From NCBI GenBank assembly GCA_020849105.1, contig JADLGW010000030.1:62001-126000 (forward strand): 64,000 bases of DNA, in the 5' to 3' direction. Shown here piece after piece: positions 47,202 to 56,602 of this stretch. How positions within the stretch are numbered: the first letter of the stretch is position 1; every line of letters starts with the position of its first letter. This stretch comes from Phycisphaerales bacterium. Its GTDB lineage: Bacteria > Planctomycetota > Phycisphaerae > Phycisphaerales > UBA1924. A program made the position numbers and the translations under genes. The notes beneath the pieces were generated by a model that did not search any database, was not told where the DNA came from, and saw nothing but the letters and a program-made list of their open reading frames with translations.

Positions 47202-47993
47202 TCAGGCGGTTGCCTTCGCCTTCCGCGACATCCGCAGGTTCAGCATCTCCACCCCCAGCGAGAACGCCATCGCGAAGTAGATGTAGCCCTTCGGGATCTC
47301 GCGCCCGAAGGACTCCCCGACGAGCATGACGCCGATCAGGAGCAGGAACGACAGGGCGAGCATCTTGATCGTCGGGTGCTTCTCGACAAAGTCGCTGATG
47401 CGGCCCGCGACCAGCATCATCACCAGCACGGCGATGACCACCGCCGTCGCCATGATCGCCAGCGGGCCGTGAGAGGCGGAGCCCTTGGGCTGCTCCACCA
47501 TCCCCACCGCGGTGATGACCGAGTCCAGCGAGAACACGATATCGATGGCGACGATCTGGGCGATGGTGCTGCCGAACCCCGCGTGGCCGAGGTGCCTGGC
47601 CGGGTCCGGGTGCTCGCCGGCGGCGCTCTCCCCGCCCTCGATCTTGTGGTGGATCTCCCGGACCGCCTTGACGATCAGGAACAGCCCGCCGCCCAGCAGC
47701 ACCAGGTCCTTCATCGTCAGTTCGTGCGGCTCACCGCCCGCCAGCACCTCCGGCACCGTGAACAGGTGGTAGGTCAGCGCCATGATCCAGGTGATCGTGA
47801 ACAGCAGGGCGATCCGCATGATCATCGCCAGGGCCAGGCCGATCAGCCGTCCGCGTCGGCGCTGCTCCGGCGGCAGCCGTCCGGTGAGGATGGAGATGAA
47901 GATGATGTTGTCGATGCCCAGCACGATCTCCATGGCGGAGAGCGTGACAAGAGCGATCCCGTTCTCGACGGTCAGAAGGGCGGTCCAGTCCAT
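47202..47993 (-). CDS. TerC-family membrane protein
   Basis: 263 residues from ATG 47993. Seven to nine hydrophobic segments are visible. The family motifs with membrane-embedded aspartates are SAMEIVLGIDNIIFISIL and IVAIDIVFSLDSVITAVGM. TerC/YkoY/Alx proteins are linked to tellurite resistance and, more recently, manganese export during metal insertion into secreted proteins. That would fit the MntR-type regulator elsewhere in this window, though a link is inference. Head-to-head with der. Confidence 0.9.
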   Translation of the reverse strand: MDWTALLTVENGIALVTLSAMEIVLGIDNIIFISILTGRLPPEQRRRGRLIGLALAMIMRIALLFTITWIMALTYHLFTVPEVLAGGEPHELTMKDLVLLGGGLFLIVKAVREIHHKIEGGESAAGEHPDPARHLGHAGFGSTIAQIVAIDIVFSLDSVITAVGMVEQPKGSASHGPLAIMATAVVIAVLVMMLVAGRISDFVEKHPTIKMLALSFLLLIGVMLVGESFGREIPKGYIYFAMAFSLGVEMLNLRMSRKAKATA

Positions 47994-48039
47994 GGGGGTC
48001 CCCCGGGGAGCGGAAAGGTTAGCGTGGATGACGCATCCA

Positions 48040-48045
48040 TACACT
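48040..48045 (+). promoter_or_regulatory. -10-like hexamer TACACT, der
   Basis: TACACT ends five bases before GTG 48051 and supports that start over the alternative GTG at 48024. Confidence 0.4.
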
Positions 48046-48050
48046 CTCCG

Positions 48051-49628
48051 GTGCCCATACCCCGCATCGCCATCATTGGCCGGCCCAACGCGGGCAAGAG
48101 TTCCCTCCTGAACATGCTCGCGGGGGCCAAGGTGTCGATCGTGGACCCGGCCGCGGGCACCACCCGGGACCGCGTGACGGCGGTCGTGGACCTGGCGGAC
48201 CCGAGTGGGCGCCCGCGACCGGTCGAACTCACGGACACCGGCGGGTTCGGGGCCTACACGGAGGAGGGACAGCGGTTCAACGAGGTCGGGGCGGACCTGG
48301 GGACGCTGCGTCGGGACATCGAGGCCCAGATCGCGCACGCGGTCGAATCGGCGGACCTGATCCTCTTCTGCATCGATGCCCAGGCCGGGATCACGCCGCT
48401 GGATCAGGAGATCGCGCGGCGGCTGCGAGAGGGGAAACTGGGACGGGCAGGCGGCACGCCGGTGAACCCCCGTCAGGAACCCGGGGCCGCCGGCAAGGTC
48501 CGCCTCGTCGCCACCAAGGTGGACGGGCCGAAGTGGGAGGCCCACGGGTACGAACTCGCAGCCCTCGGGTTCGGCGAGCCGCTGCTGTGCTCGGCGAAGA
48601 ACAACTACTTCCGGCGTGATCTGGTCGACGGGATCGTGGCGGACCTGCCGGCGGACGCGCCGGGCCAGGCGCCCGCCCCGCAGTCCGACCTGACCATCGC
48701 CATCATCGGCAAGCGCAACGCGGGCAAGAGTTCGCTCGTCAACCGGCTCGCCGGGCAGGAGCGCGTGATCGTGTCGGAGATCGCGGGCACCACCCGCGAC
48801 GCCGTGGACGTGCGCCTGGTGTTCGGTGACAGGAGCGTGACGGTGATCGACACCGCGGGCCTTCGCCGCCGGAAGAGTTTCGCCAACCGCATCGAGTGGT
48901 GGGCGTTCGACCGGGCGCAGCGGTCCATCGAGCGGGCGGACGTGGTGCTGCTCCTGATCGACGCGACCGAGCCGGTGTCGCAGGTGGACCAGCAACTGGC
49001 GATGCTGACGCAGAAGGCCGCGAAGCCGGTCGTCATCGTCGTGAACAAGTGGGACCTGGTGGAGGGCCAGGCGGGGCCCAGGGGCAGGCCGATCACACCC
49101 CACGACTTCGAGGAGTACCTGCGGGCCGAACTCAAGGGCATCGACTACGCCCCGATCGCGCTGGTCTCCGCGGCGACCGGCCGCAACGTGAAGCAGACCA
49201 TGGACCTGGCGTTCGAGGTGAGCGAGCAGGCCCGCAAACGGGTGGGGACGGGGCAACTGAACCGGCTGGTCAGCGGGATCATCGAGCGGCGGGGCCCGGC
49301 GAGCAAACTGGGCACGTTCGCCAAGGTCTACTACGTCGCGCAGGTGAAGACCAGCCCGCCGACGATCGTGCTGGTGGTCAACAAGCCGTCGCTGTTCGAC
49401 CCCGGGTACATGCGGTTCCTGGTCAACCGGTTCCGAGAGGAACTGCCGTTCCCGGAGGTGCCGATCCGTGTGCTGGTGCGCCCGCGCCGGCAGAAGCAGG
49501 GCGGCGGCGCGGCGATCGAGACCGCCGACGCGATGACCAGCGAGGAGATCGCGGAGGTTGAGTCCGAGGCGGTCGCGGAGGCCGGTGTGCCGGACGGTGA
49601 CGCCGAGTCCTATTTCGACGACGAGTGA
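48051..49628 (+). CDS. der: ribosome biogenesis GTPase Der (EngA)
   Basis: 525 residues. Two tandem GTPase domains and a C-terminal KH-like domain define Der, which acts in 50S subunit assembly. The P-loops are IAIIGRPNAGKSSLLNML (from residue 7) and IAIIGKRNAGKSSLVNRL (about 216), with DTAG-type switch motifs ELTDTGGFG and VIDTAGLRRRKSF. The second domain has a full VNKWDLVEG base-recognition motif; the first reads ATKVDGP, missing the asparagine. An extra loop (GRAGGTPVNPRQEPGAAG) precedes it. GTG 48051 is chosen on family length and the -10 box; GTG 48024 also has a ribosome-binding-like GGAAAGG. Confidence 0.94.
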   Translation: MPIPRIAIIGRPNAGKSSLLNMLAGAKVSIVDPAAGTTRDRVTAVVDLADPSGRPRPVELTDTGGFGAYTEEGQRFNEVGADLGTLRRDIEAQIAHAVESADLILFCIDAQAGITPLDQEIARRLREGKLGRAGGTPVNPRQEPGAAGKVRLVATKVDGPKWEAHGYELAALGFGEPLLCSAKNNYFRRDLVDGIVADLPADAPGQAPAPQSDLTIAIIGKRNAGKSSLVNRLAGQERVIVSEIAGTTRDAVDVRLVFGDRSVTVIDTAGLRRRKSFANRIEWWAFDRAQRSIERADVVLLLIDATEPVSQVDQQLAMLTQKAAKPVVIVVNKWDLVEGQAGPRGRPITPHDFEEYLRAELKGIDYAPIALVSAATGRNVKQTMDLAFEVSEQARKRVGTGQLNRLVSGIIERRGPASKLGTFAKVYYVAQVKTSPPTIVLVVNKPSLFDPGYMRFLVNRFREELPFPEVPIRVLVRPRRQKQGGGAAIETADAMTSEEIAEVESEAVAEAGVPDGDAESYFDDE

Positions 49629-49736
49629 GTTCTCTCCCCGCCCCGGCGAGGAACATCCCTCGCGGACCGGGGTTCTACGGTGTTTTCCTCATCCCATCGC
49701 GGCCGGTCCGCGGTACAGCGTGACCCTCACGCGCGC

Positions 49737-49742
49737 TACGAT
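49737..49742 (+). promoter_or_regulatory. -10-like hexamer TACGAT, resB
   Basis: TACGAT ends eleven bases before ATG 49754, so the transcript would have at most a few bases of leader. Confidence 0.35.
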
Positions 49743-49753
49743 TCGCTTCCCCC

Positions 49754-52372
49754 ATGAGCCAGAAGTGGCGTCGCAGCCAGCAATGGGACCGTGAACATTT
49801 CCCACCGTGGGCCTGGCCCGCGCGGCTGCTGCTGCACACCTTCAGTTCAATCCCGCTTGCGGTCGTCCTCCTCCTCTTCGTGGTCCTGTACGCCACTGTC
49901 GCCAGTGTGCCCATCGGCATGCTCGCCCTCATTCCGACCTTCTTGCTCTACGGCCTCACGCTGCTCGTCGCGGTCGCGCTGTCGCTGCTGCCGCTCATCG
50001 GGCTCCTGCTGGCGCTCCGCGGGGCACTGGGGCCGGGGGCGCGCTTCGTCCTCGGTGTGCTGGGCGGCATGGCCCTCGCGGCCGGTGCGGTCTGGGCCTG
50101 GCACGCCGCCGTCTGGCCCGCGCTCCGCTACGAGCCGGCGACCGGGCACGGTGTTCGCCTGTTCGCGGCCTTCTGCGACCGGTACAAGGCCACCACCCTC
50201 CGCCGCCTGCCGGGCATGGAGATGAGCGAACTCGAGTTCTACGGCTGGTGGCCGCTGCGCGTGGTGCTGCTGCTCTTCGTCACCAACATGATCGTCGCCA
50301 CGGTGCGGCGGATCGAGTTCACCTTCGTCAACATCGGGGTGCTCACCGTGCACACGGGGATCATCCTGATCGCGCTGGGCAGCATCTATTACCACCGCTT
50401 CAAGCTCGAGGGCGACACGATCCTGCTCGCCGGCGAAACCGACGCCAAGGGCGTGCCCACGCCGGGGCCGCCGCAGGGGTTCTTCTTCGACAACACCCTC
50501 CCGGCCCTGTGGGTATCCACCGGCCACCGCGCCGACTGGATCCCCCTGACCGGCGTGCCCAGGTACAACGACTACAACCTGGGCGCGGGGCCCGCGTCCA
50601 GCGTCCTGACGGCGATCCACCGCCTGCCCGCGGCCGGCAGCGACGGCGGACGCTCCCTCGACCTGCCCGTTCGCGCCTCGGCCCGGCTCGACCCCGACCT
50701 GTCCTTCCGCATCGTCGGCTACGCCGTCTACGCCGACCCCGCACCCGACTGGGTTCGCGGCGATCCCGCGGCCGCGGCCAAGCCGAACCCGGCCCGGTTC
50801 GTGACGCTCCTCTCGACGGACGAGGCGGCGACCGGCGTCCGCGCCGGCCCGGTCGCGGACGTGTTCCTCCTGCCCGACCGGCCGCAGGACCGCGTCTCGG
50901 AGAACGACGCCTTCGGCATCGAGTGGACTCGCGGCATGGACCCCGCCCGCTGGGCCGATCTGTCAACACCCCTGCCCGACGGCACGCTGCACGCGCTGCT
51001 CGTGGAGGTGCCGGCCGCGGCCGACCACGCCGCGTACAAGGCCGTCTATCCCGTGGGGCCGAACACCGACGTCGCCGTCGGTGACACCGGATGGCGGCTC
51101 AACGTCAAGCAACTCGCGGCCCAGCCGCCGTTCCCGATCATCACCGAGGGCTACCGCGATGCCAACTCCAGCATGGCGATCGTGCGCCTGACCGGGCCCG
51201 ACGGGAAGTCGTTCGATCGGTGGCTCTACCACCGCTTCCCAGAGATCAGCCAGGACATGCTGGACGAGGTGAACGACCGCGGCATGCCAAAGCGCCGCGA
51301 CGCCAGCCCCGCGATCCGCGTGTCCTACCTGGATGTCTCGAAGTTGCAGGTCTATCTGGACGAGGCCGCGGACGGGACCGTCCGCGCCATCGTGCGCCAG
51401 CCCCGCGGCCGGGTGCGCACCGCCGGCGGGCTCAGGACCGGGAGCCAGATCGCGGACCTGGTGCCCGGTATCGGCCTGCGCATCGGCGAGTTCTGGGAAC
51501 ATGTGGATGCCTTCGATCGCCCGCGGGTCGTCCCGGAATCGCAGCGCGACAAGGAGGACGTCGGCAACCACGGGCACGCGATGCTGGCGGTGGAGGTCGC
51601 CGGCGGCACCGGCCTCCAGCCGGTGGGCAGCGGTCCCGGGCACGAGGGCACGCACCCCGCCAAGGAGCCCGGTGCCGCCAGGACCGTTGTCTGGCTGCCC
51701 TTCTCGCGGTACTTCGGCGTCCCGGGCACCGGGGACACGACGCGCACCGTGCGCCTGCCCGACGGCCGCATGATCGCCCTGGGCTTCGGCCGGCTGCCGC
51801 ACCAACTCCCCGGGTTCATGGTGCAACTCCTGGACTTCACGATGGAGGCGTACGACCATCGCGGGGCGCCGCGCGACTACAGATCGATGGTCCGCGTGCT
51901 CCCGACGGACGACTCGTTCGAGCCCTACGAGCACCTCACCCAACTCAATGCCCCGCTCCAGGCCCCGTTCGAATGGCTCGACGACCGCCGCTCCTGGCTC
52001 GCCAACGCGTGGGGCACGGTCAGGAGCCGCCTGAGCCCGATGCAGTTCAAGTTCAGCCAGGCGGGGTGGGACCGCTCCGGCTGGGAGCAGACCCAGGCGG
52101 CCGCCGACCGGGGAGAGGTGCCCAGGCCGTTCGCACGCTTCACGATCCTGCAGGTCGGCAACAACCCGGGGATCCATGTGATCGCGGCGGGGGGCATCCT
52201 GATGTCCGTCGGTATCCCGTGGGCCTTCTATGTGAAGCCCTGGCTGCTCCGCCGGCGCAAGCATCGGCTGGAGGCGGACCTGGCCCGGGGCCGCGCCGTC
52301 CCGGCTTCACCGCACCGGGCGCGGGCCGCAGTCGTACCGGACCTTGAGCCCAGCGGCGACAGGAGGGTGTGA
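49754..52372 (+). CDS. resB: ResB/Ccs1-like cytochrome c biogenesis protein
   Basis: 872 residues, much longer than typical ResB (about 450-550). The N-terminal half has several membrane segments (FSSIPLAVVLLLFVVLYATV, LTLLVAVALSLLPLIGLLLA, VVLLLFVTNMIVATVRRIEF, GVLTVHTGIILIALGSIYYH). A long periplasmic domain follows, and a final membrane segment lies near NNPGIHVIAAGGILMSVGIP. ResB with CcsA forms the system II synthase that delivers and attaches haem to apocytochrome c. Its stop overlaps the start of the ccsA gene by four bases. Confidence 0.85.
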   Translation: MSQKWRRSQQWDREHFPPWAWPARLLLHTFSSIPLAVVLLLFVVLYATVASVPIGMLALIPTFLLYGLTLLVAVALSLLPLIGLLLALRGALGPGARFVLGVLGGMALAAGAVWAWHAAVWPALRYEPATGHGVRLFAAFCDRYKATTLRRLPGMEMSELEFYGWWPLRVVLLLFVTNMIVATVRRIEFTFVNIGVLTVHTGIILIALGSIYYHRFKLEGDTILLAGETDAKGVPTPGPPQGFFFDNTLPALWVSTGHRADWIPLTGVPRYNDYNLGAGPASSVLTAIHRLPAAGSDGGRSLDLPVRASARLDPDLSFRIVGYAVYADPAPDWVRGDPAAAAKPNPARFVTLLSTDEAATGVRAGPVADVFLLPDRPQDRVSENDAFGIEWTRGMDPARWADLSTPLPDGTLHALLVEVPAAADHAAYKAVYPVGPNTDVAVGDTGWRLNVKQLAAQPPFPIITEGYRDANSSMAIVRLTGPDGKSFDRWLYHRFPEISQDMLDEVNDRGMPKRRDASPAIRVSYLDVSKLQVYLDEAADGTVRAIVRQPRGRVRTAGGLRTGSQIADLVPGIGLRIGEFWEHVDAFDRPRVVPESQRDKEDVGNHGHAMLAVEVAGGTGLQPVGSGPGHEGTHPAKEPGAARTVVWLPFSRYFGVPGTGDTTRTVRLPDGRMIALGFGRLPHQLPGFMVQLLDFTMEAYDHRGAPRDYRSMVRVLPTDDSFEPYEHLTQLNAPLQAPFEWLDDRRSWLANAWGTVRSRLSPMQFKFSQAGWDRSGWEQTQAAADRGEVPRPFARFTILQVGNNPGIHVIAAGGILMSVGIPWAFYVKPWLLRRRKHRLEADLARGRAVPASPHRARAAVVPDLEPSGDRRV

Positions 52373-54159
52373 TGAAACGGTTGCTCGCGGCCCTGGCCCT
52401 GCTGGTGTGCCCGCTCGCCCTTGCCCAGGAAGCGCCGGAGGGCAACGCCCACCCGAAGCCCGACGCGCTGGCGTCCGTGAGGGCGGAGGCGGTGAACCCG
52501 TTCGGCCCCGCGCCGGAGCCCTCGCCCGTCACGCCGCAGCAGAAGCGGGCCCTGGCCGCGTCCGTTGACCTCTCCCCGCTGCGCGGCCTGCCGGTGTACC
52601 ACGGCAGGGTCAAGGTGCTCGACACGCTGGCGCGGGAGACGGTGCGCGCGATCACCGGGCGCAAGGATTACGACGAGCCCCGCGGCACCGCTCTCCAGGG
52701 CACCGGGACCGGTGCCGCCGAGACCGGCGGGGTGTTTCACTACGATCCTCTCTTCACGCTCCTGGACCTGGCGATCGATCCGTGGTACTACGCGGACAAG
52801 CCGCTGATTGGTGTGGACTTCCTGCCGCTCCGCCGGGAGATACTCGATGCGGAGTACGGGCCCGACGAGGGCCGGCGCCAAGAGGCCGCGGAACCGAAAC
52901 TCGCCGCGGCGTCGCTGACGAAGGACCAGTGGCTCAGGACGGGTCGGCTCTCGCTGCTGATGATCGCCCACCACGGGACGGACATCCAGCAGAAGCATCC
53001 GAACCAGGCCTACGCGGCGGCGTTTGACCACGTCTTCGGCGCGATGCAGCTGATCGAGGGCAGTTGGAAGAACCTGCTCACAGTCCCCCCGGGTTCACCG
53101 GATAAGCCGTACCTCCACATGTCGTCGCTGCCCGCGGACCACCCGGCCCGCATCGCTGCCGCCGAACTCGGCCGAGCCTGGCGCGCCGGGGATGCCCGGG
53201 CCGTGAACGCCGCGGCCCTCGCCCTGGCCGCCGCCATGCCGCGAGCGACGGAGGGCGCCTTCCGGCGCAGCCTGGAACTGGCCTACAACCGTGTCGCGCC
53301 GTTCGAGTGGGGCTACTGGGTCTACCTTCTCGCCTTTGTCGTGCTCGTCATCGCGTTCGGCACGCAGCGGCGATGGCTGATCGGGCTGGGGGTCGCGGCG
53401 CTGTTGGCCGCCGTCGCCCTCCACGGGTTCGGGTTCATCTCCCGCTGCATCATCGCCCAGCGCTTCGCGATCCAGAACCAGTTCGAGTCCATGACCGGCG
53501 TCAGCCTCTTTGCCAACCTTGTCGGCATCACGATCATGCTCGCGCGCCGCCAGTGGCTCTTCGGGGCGGCCGCGGCCGGGGTCGGGTTCATGGTCCTGCT
53601 GACCGCGACCCAGCGCGGCATCCCGGGATCGGAGATCGAGCCCGAGGCCGCCATCCTCAACACGAGTGTGCTGCTGAAGTACCACGTGACGACGGTGCTC
53701 AGTTCCTACGGCCTGATCTCGCTGGGCTTCATCATCAGCCTGTTCTACCTGGCGACGTACTACGCGGCCCGGTTCCGCTCGCCGCAGGCCGCGCCGATGG
53801 CCGCCGCGGCCCTGAACATTGCGGACGACGAGCCGCGTGGGCCGGCCCGCACGCTCTCGGACCTCGACAAGGCGCAGATGGTGGTGCTGCAACTGGCCTT
53901 CTGGGCCCTGGGCGTCGGGCTGCTGCTGGGGGCGTGGTGGGCCGATCACTCGTGGGGACGCTGGTGGGCCTTTGACCCGAAGGAGACCTGGGCCCTGGCG
54001 ACCTGGATCATCTACCTGATCGTCGTGCACGTCCGCGTCGTGACGACCGGCAAGCGCGGCCTCGTCACGGCGTGGCTCAGCGTGCTGGGCTTCCTGATGA
54101 TGCTGTGGACCTACTTCGGTGTGAACCTGCTGCTGCCCGGGCTGCACGCGTACGCATAG
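52369..54159 (+). CDS. ccsA: CcsA/ResC-like cytochrome c biogenesis protein
   Basis: 596 residues. A signal-like N-terminus (LLAALALLVCPLALAQ) and a periplasmic region of about 290 residues precede the multi-pass CcsA core. The haem-binding WWD region is WWADHSWGRWWAFDPKETWA (about 523-542), followed by LATWIIYLIVVHVRVV. CcsA exposes haem for attachment to apocytochrome c; conserved histidines flank the WWD segment. The large N-terminal domain is not part of the simplest family members. Overlaps resB by ATGA, so the two are translationally coupled. A hairpin (ccctcgcggcagcgaggg) at 54160-54177 follows the stop. Confidence 0.88.
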   Translation: MMKRLLAALALLVCPLALAQEAPEGNAHPKPDALASVRAEAVNPFGPAPEPSPVTPQQKRALAASVDLSPLRGLPVYHGRVKVLDTLARETVRAITGRKDYDEPRGTALQGTGTGAAETGGVFHYDPLFTLLDLAIDPWYYADKPLIGVDFLPLRREILDAEYGPDEGRRQEAAEPKLAAASLTKDQWLRTGRLSLLMIAHHGTDIQQKHPNQAYAAAFDHVFGAMQLIEGSWKNLLTVPPGSPDKPYLHMSSLPADHPARIAAAELGRAWRAGDARAVNAAALALAAAMPRATEGAFRRSLELAYNRVAPFEWGYWVYLLAFVVLVIAFGTQRRWLIGLGVAALLAAVALHGFGFISRCIIAQRFAIQNQFESMTGVSLFANLVGITIMLARRQWLFGAAAAGVGFMVLLTATQRGIPGSEIEPEAAILNTSVLLKYHVTTVLSSYGLISLGFIISLFYLATYYAARFRSPQAAPMAAAALNIADDEPRGPARTLSDLDKAQMVVLQLAFWALGVGLLLGAWWADHSWGRWWAFDPKETWALATWIIYLIVVHVRVVTTGKRGLVTAWLSVLGFLMMLWTYFGVNLLLPGLHAYA

Positions 54160-54244
54160 CCCTCGCGGCAGCGAGGGAACGAAGGGCCGCCGAGGGCCGC
54201 GGAAAGACCGATCCTTCATGCTCCGCCGCGGCGCCAGCGTTCCA

Positions 54245-56509
54245 CTATCGCTTCCGCCCACCGCTCTGGCGCAGACGCGCCAGTTGCTTCTGGCGGTCCG
54301 CGGCCCTGGCCTGGAGCCGGGCCAGCCACCCGGTGCCGGGCTTCTTCTCCTTCGGGGCCAGCAGGTCGTGCTTGTCGATGTGGGCCCGGATGTACTTGCT
54401 CTCGATGATGCCGAGGGTTGAGTTGCAGATGAAGTACAGGGCCAGGCCGCTGGGCGCCCGGTACATCATCAGGGGGAACAGGATCACCATCATCACCTTC
54501 ATGATCTTCTGGGTCTGCTCCTGCTCCGGGCTCATCGGGGCGGTCTGCGGCGGGGTCAGGTACTTCTGCTGGATGAAGAACACGACCGCCAGGAGCAGCG
54601 GGAGCAGGTTGATCGCGTCGATGGGGCCGAACACCGGGACCGTGGCGATCACCCGCCCGAAGTGGTAGAAGTGGTCCGGGGCCGACAGGTCCCCGAGGAA
54701 CCAGCCCATGAACCGCGGGTGCCCCGGCGCGACCGTCTGGAACAGCCCGAAGAAGGCCGGCGCCTGGCGCAGTTCCACCGCGAACTGGAGCATCGCGTAG
54801 AGCGCGATCCAGATCGGGGTCTGCAGGAACATCGGCAGGCACCCGAGCGCACCGGTCGGGCTGATGCCCTCCTCGCGCCACAGTTTGGCCATCTCCTCGC
54901 GCTGGCGCTTCGGGTCGTCCTTGAACTTCTCCTGGACCTTCTTCTGCTTCGGGGCCATCCCCTGCATCTGCTTGCCGAACCGGGCCATCCGCACCTGCGA
55001 CCACTTCGTCACCGGGTGCAGGCAGGTCCGCACCAGCAGCACCAGCAGGAGGATCGACAGCGCCCAGTCGTGCACCAGGTAGTCGTGCAGCACGTGCAGC
55101 ACCGACAGCAGCGCCCCGGACAGCACCGGGAAGGTGCACCAGCCGCACGCCCCGCCCGAGTTGTACACCACGATCCGCGGCAGGCCCACGGCCACCATCG
55201 ACGGGTCGAGCCGGATCTCCGGCTTGGACAGCGGGCCGGCGTACACGCTCACGCTCAGGTCGGCCGCCCCGCCCGCGGGGGCGGTCATCACTTCGCTGCG
55301 GGTCTGCAGCGCCAACGTCGGGGCGGCCCCGCCCGGGTCCAGCACCACGCTGTAGACAGTCTGCGCCGGGTGCAGGACCTTGTCCGTCGCGCCCGCCGGC
55401 AGCAGCGGGAACACCGCCACGCCGAAGTACCGGTTTGATAGGCCCGTCCACACCAGGTCGTACTGGTTCTTGATGCTGCGATCGTTGGGCCAGACGGTCG
55501 AACCCTCGCGGACGTACTTGGCCGCGTCGGGCGTCCCCAGCACAGTGGCGCGGGCCAGCGTCTCGTACCCCTGGGTCAGCACGAACTGGCGCGACGGGTC
55601 CACCGCCGGCGGGGCCAGGTACCCGAACTTCACGCGCCGCGCGTCCCCGCCGTAGGTGTTGATGTCCTCCGGCAGGTCGGCCGGCCCGTACTGCCACCAC
55701 CGCACCGTCATGGGGCCCGGGGTCAGGTTGTGGACGGCCTGGTGCAGTTCGATCTCGTGCAGGCCCGGCTTGAGCCGGTACAGGCGCGTCACCCGCGCCA
55801 CCGCCGCACCGGAAGCGTCCAGGACCTCGGCCTCGAACGACCCGGGAGCAACCTGGCGCCACACATGGGCGGGGCTGTCGGGGTCGCCCCCCGCTTCCGC
55901 TCCGAGCCCGGAGAGGTCCACCGTCGTGCCGTTGATCTCGACCGCCGTCGCTGCCAGCGGTGTCGCGACGGTGTCGTAACTGGTCTCCAGCAGCGGACGG
56001 CCCTGGCTGTCGACCAGCGGGCGGCCCTCGGCATCGCGCCGCAGCCGGGTGTAGGTCCCCCGGTGCTCGTGCTGCAGCACGACCTGCTCACCGGGCTTGC
56101 GCTCGATGGTGTCAAAGTACCGGCTCAGCGTGATCGACTTGACCCCGGCGCCGAAGGGGGAGAACTCGACCAGGGCCGTGGTGTCGGGGTCGGAGAGGGA
56201 CCCGACGGGCGAGAAACCGCCCGCCGGACCTTCATAGACCCGGGGCCTGAGCGCACCGAGCGACGGCACCTCCGGCGGCGGGGAGGGGGACGGCGCGGGG
56301 GGCGTCGCGGCCCCGGGCTGGGCGGGGGTCACCGGTGCGGCGGGCCCGGGTGCCGGCGGAGCCGTGCTCCCCGATTGCCCCGGCGCGGGGGCGGGGGGAG
56401 TCGCCTGCGAACCGGTATTGCGCATCACCGAGAACGCGACACCGATCCCCGCGATCAGGACGACCAGCGGGAGCACGATGCGCAGGACCGGATGCTTGGG
56501 CTGGGGCAT
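54245..56509 (-). CDS. yidC: membrane protein insertase YidC
   Basis: 754 residues, larger than the usual 550-600. One membrane anchor (VLRIVLPLVVLIAGIGVAFS) is followed by a Pro/Ala-rich linker and a large periplasmic domain. The insertase core includes ALSILLLVLLVRTCLHPVTK with the conserved hydrophilic-groove arginine, MQGMAPKQKKVQEKFKDDPK and GCLPMFLQTPIWIALYAMLQ, the YidC/Oxa1 hallmark. The C-terminal PSGLALYFICNSTLGIIESK closes it. It inserts membrane proteins together with or without SecYEG. Convergent with ccsA. Confidence 0.95.
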   Translation of the reverse strand: MPQPKHPVLRIVLPLVVLIAGIGVAFSVMRNTGSQATPPAPAPGQSGSTAPPAPGPAAPVTPAQPGAATPPAPSPSPPPEVPSLGALRPRVYEGPAGGFSPVGSLSDPDTTALVEFSPFGAGVKSITLSRYFDTIERKPGEQVVLQHEHRGTYTRLRRDAEGRPLVDSQGRPLLETSYDTVATPLAATAVEINGTTVDLSGLGAEAGGDPDSPAHVWRQVAPGSFEAEVLDASGAAVARVTRLYRLKPGLHEIELHQAVHNLTPGPMTVRWWQYGPADLPEDINTYGGDARRVKFGYLAPPAVDPSRQFVLTQGYETLARATVLGTPDAAKYVREGSTVWPNDRSIKNQYDLVWTGLSNRYFGVAVFPLLPAGATDKVLHPAQTVYSVVLDPGGAAPTLALQTRSEVMTAPAGGAADLSVSVYAGPLSKPEIRLDPSMVAVGLPRIVVYNSGGACGWCTFPVLSGALLSVLHVLHDYLVHDWALSILLLVLLVRTCLHPVTKWSQVRMARFGKQMQGMAPKQKKVQEKFKDDPKRQREEMAKLWREEGISPTGALGCLPMFLQTPIWIALYAMLQFAVELRQAPAFFGLFQTVAPGHPRFMGWFLGDLSAPDHFYHFGRVIATVPVFGPIDAINLLPLLLAVVFFIQQKYLTPPQTAPMSPEQEQTQKIMKVMMVILFPLMMYRAPSGLALYFICNSTLGIIESKYIRAHIDKHDLLAPKEKKPGTGWLARLQARAADRQKQLARLRQSGGRKR

Positions 56510-56602
56510 GGGAAGGGCGGAAGGATAGTCGAACGGGCCCCGAGCGTGACCGGGCTTCAGCCTTGAACACTCGGAACCCCGTCGCTCACGCAGCGGGGTC
56601 GT

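Noticed and set aside
47994-49256. N-terminal extension of the TerC frame
   Set aside because: The extension is antisense to der; TerC homology begins at the ATG at 47993.
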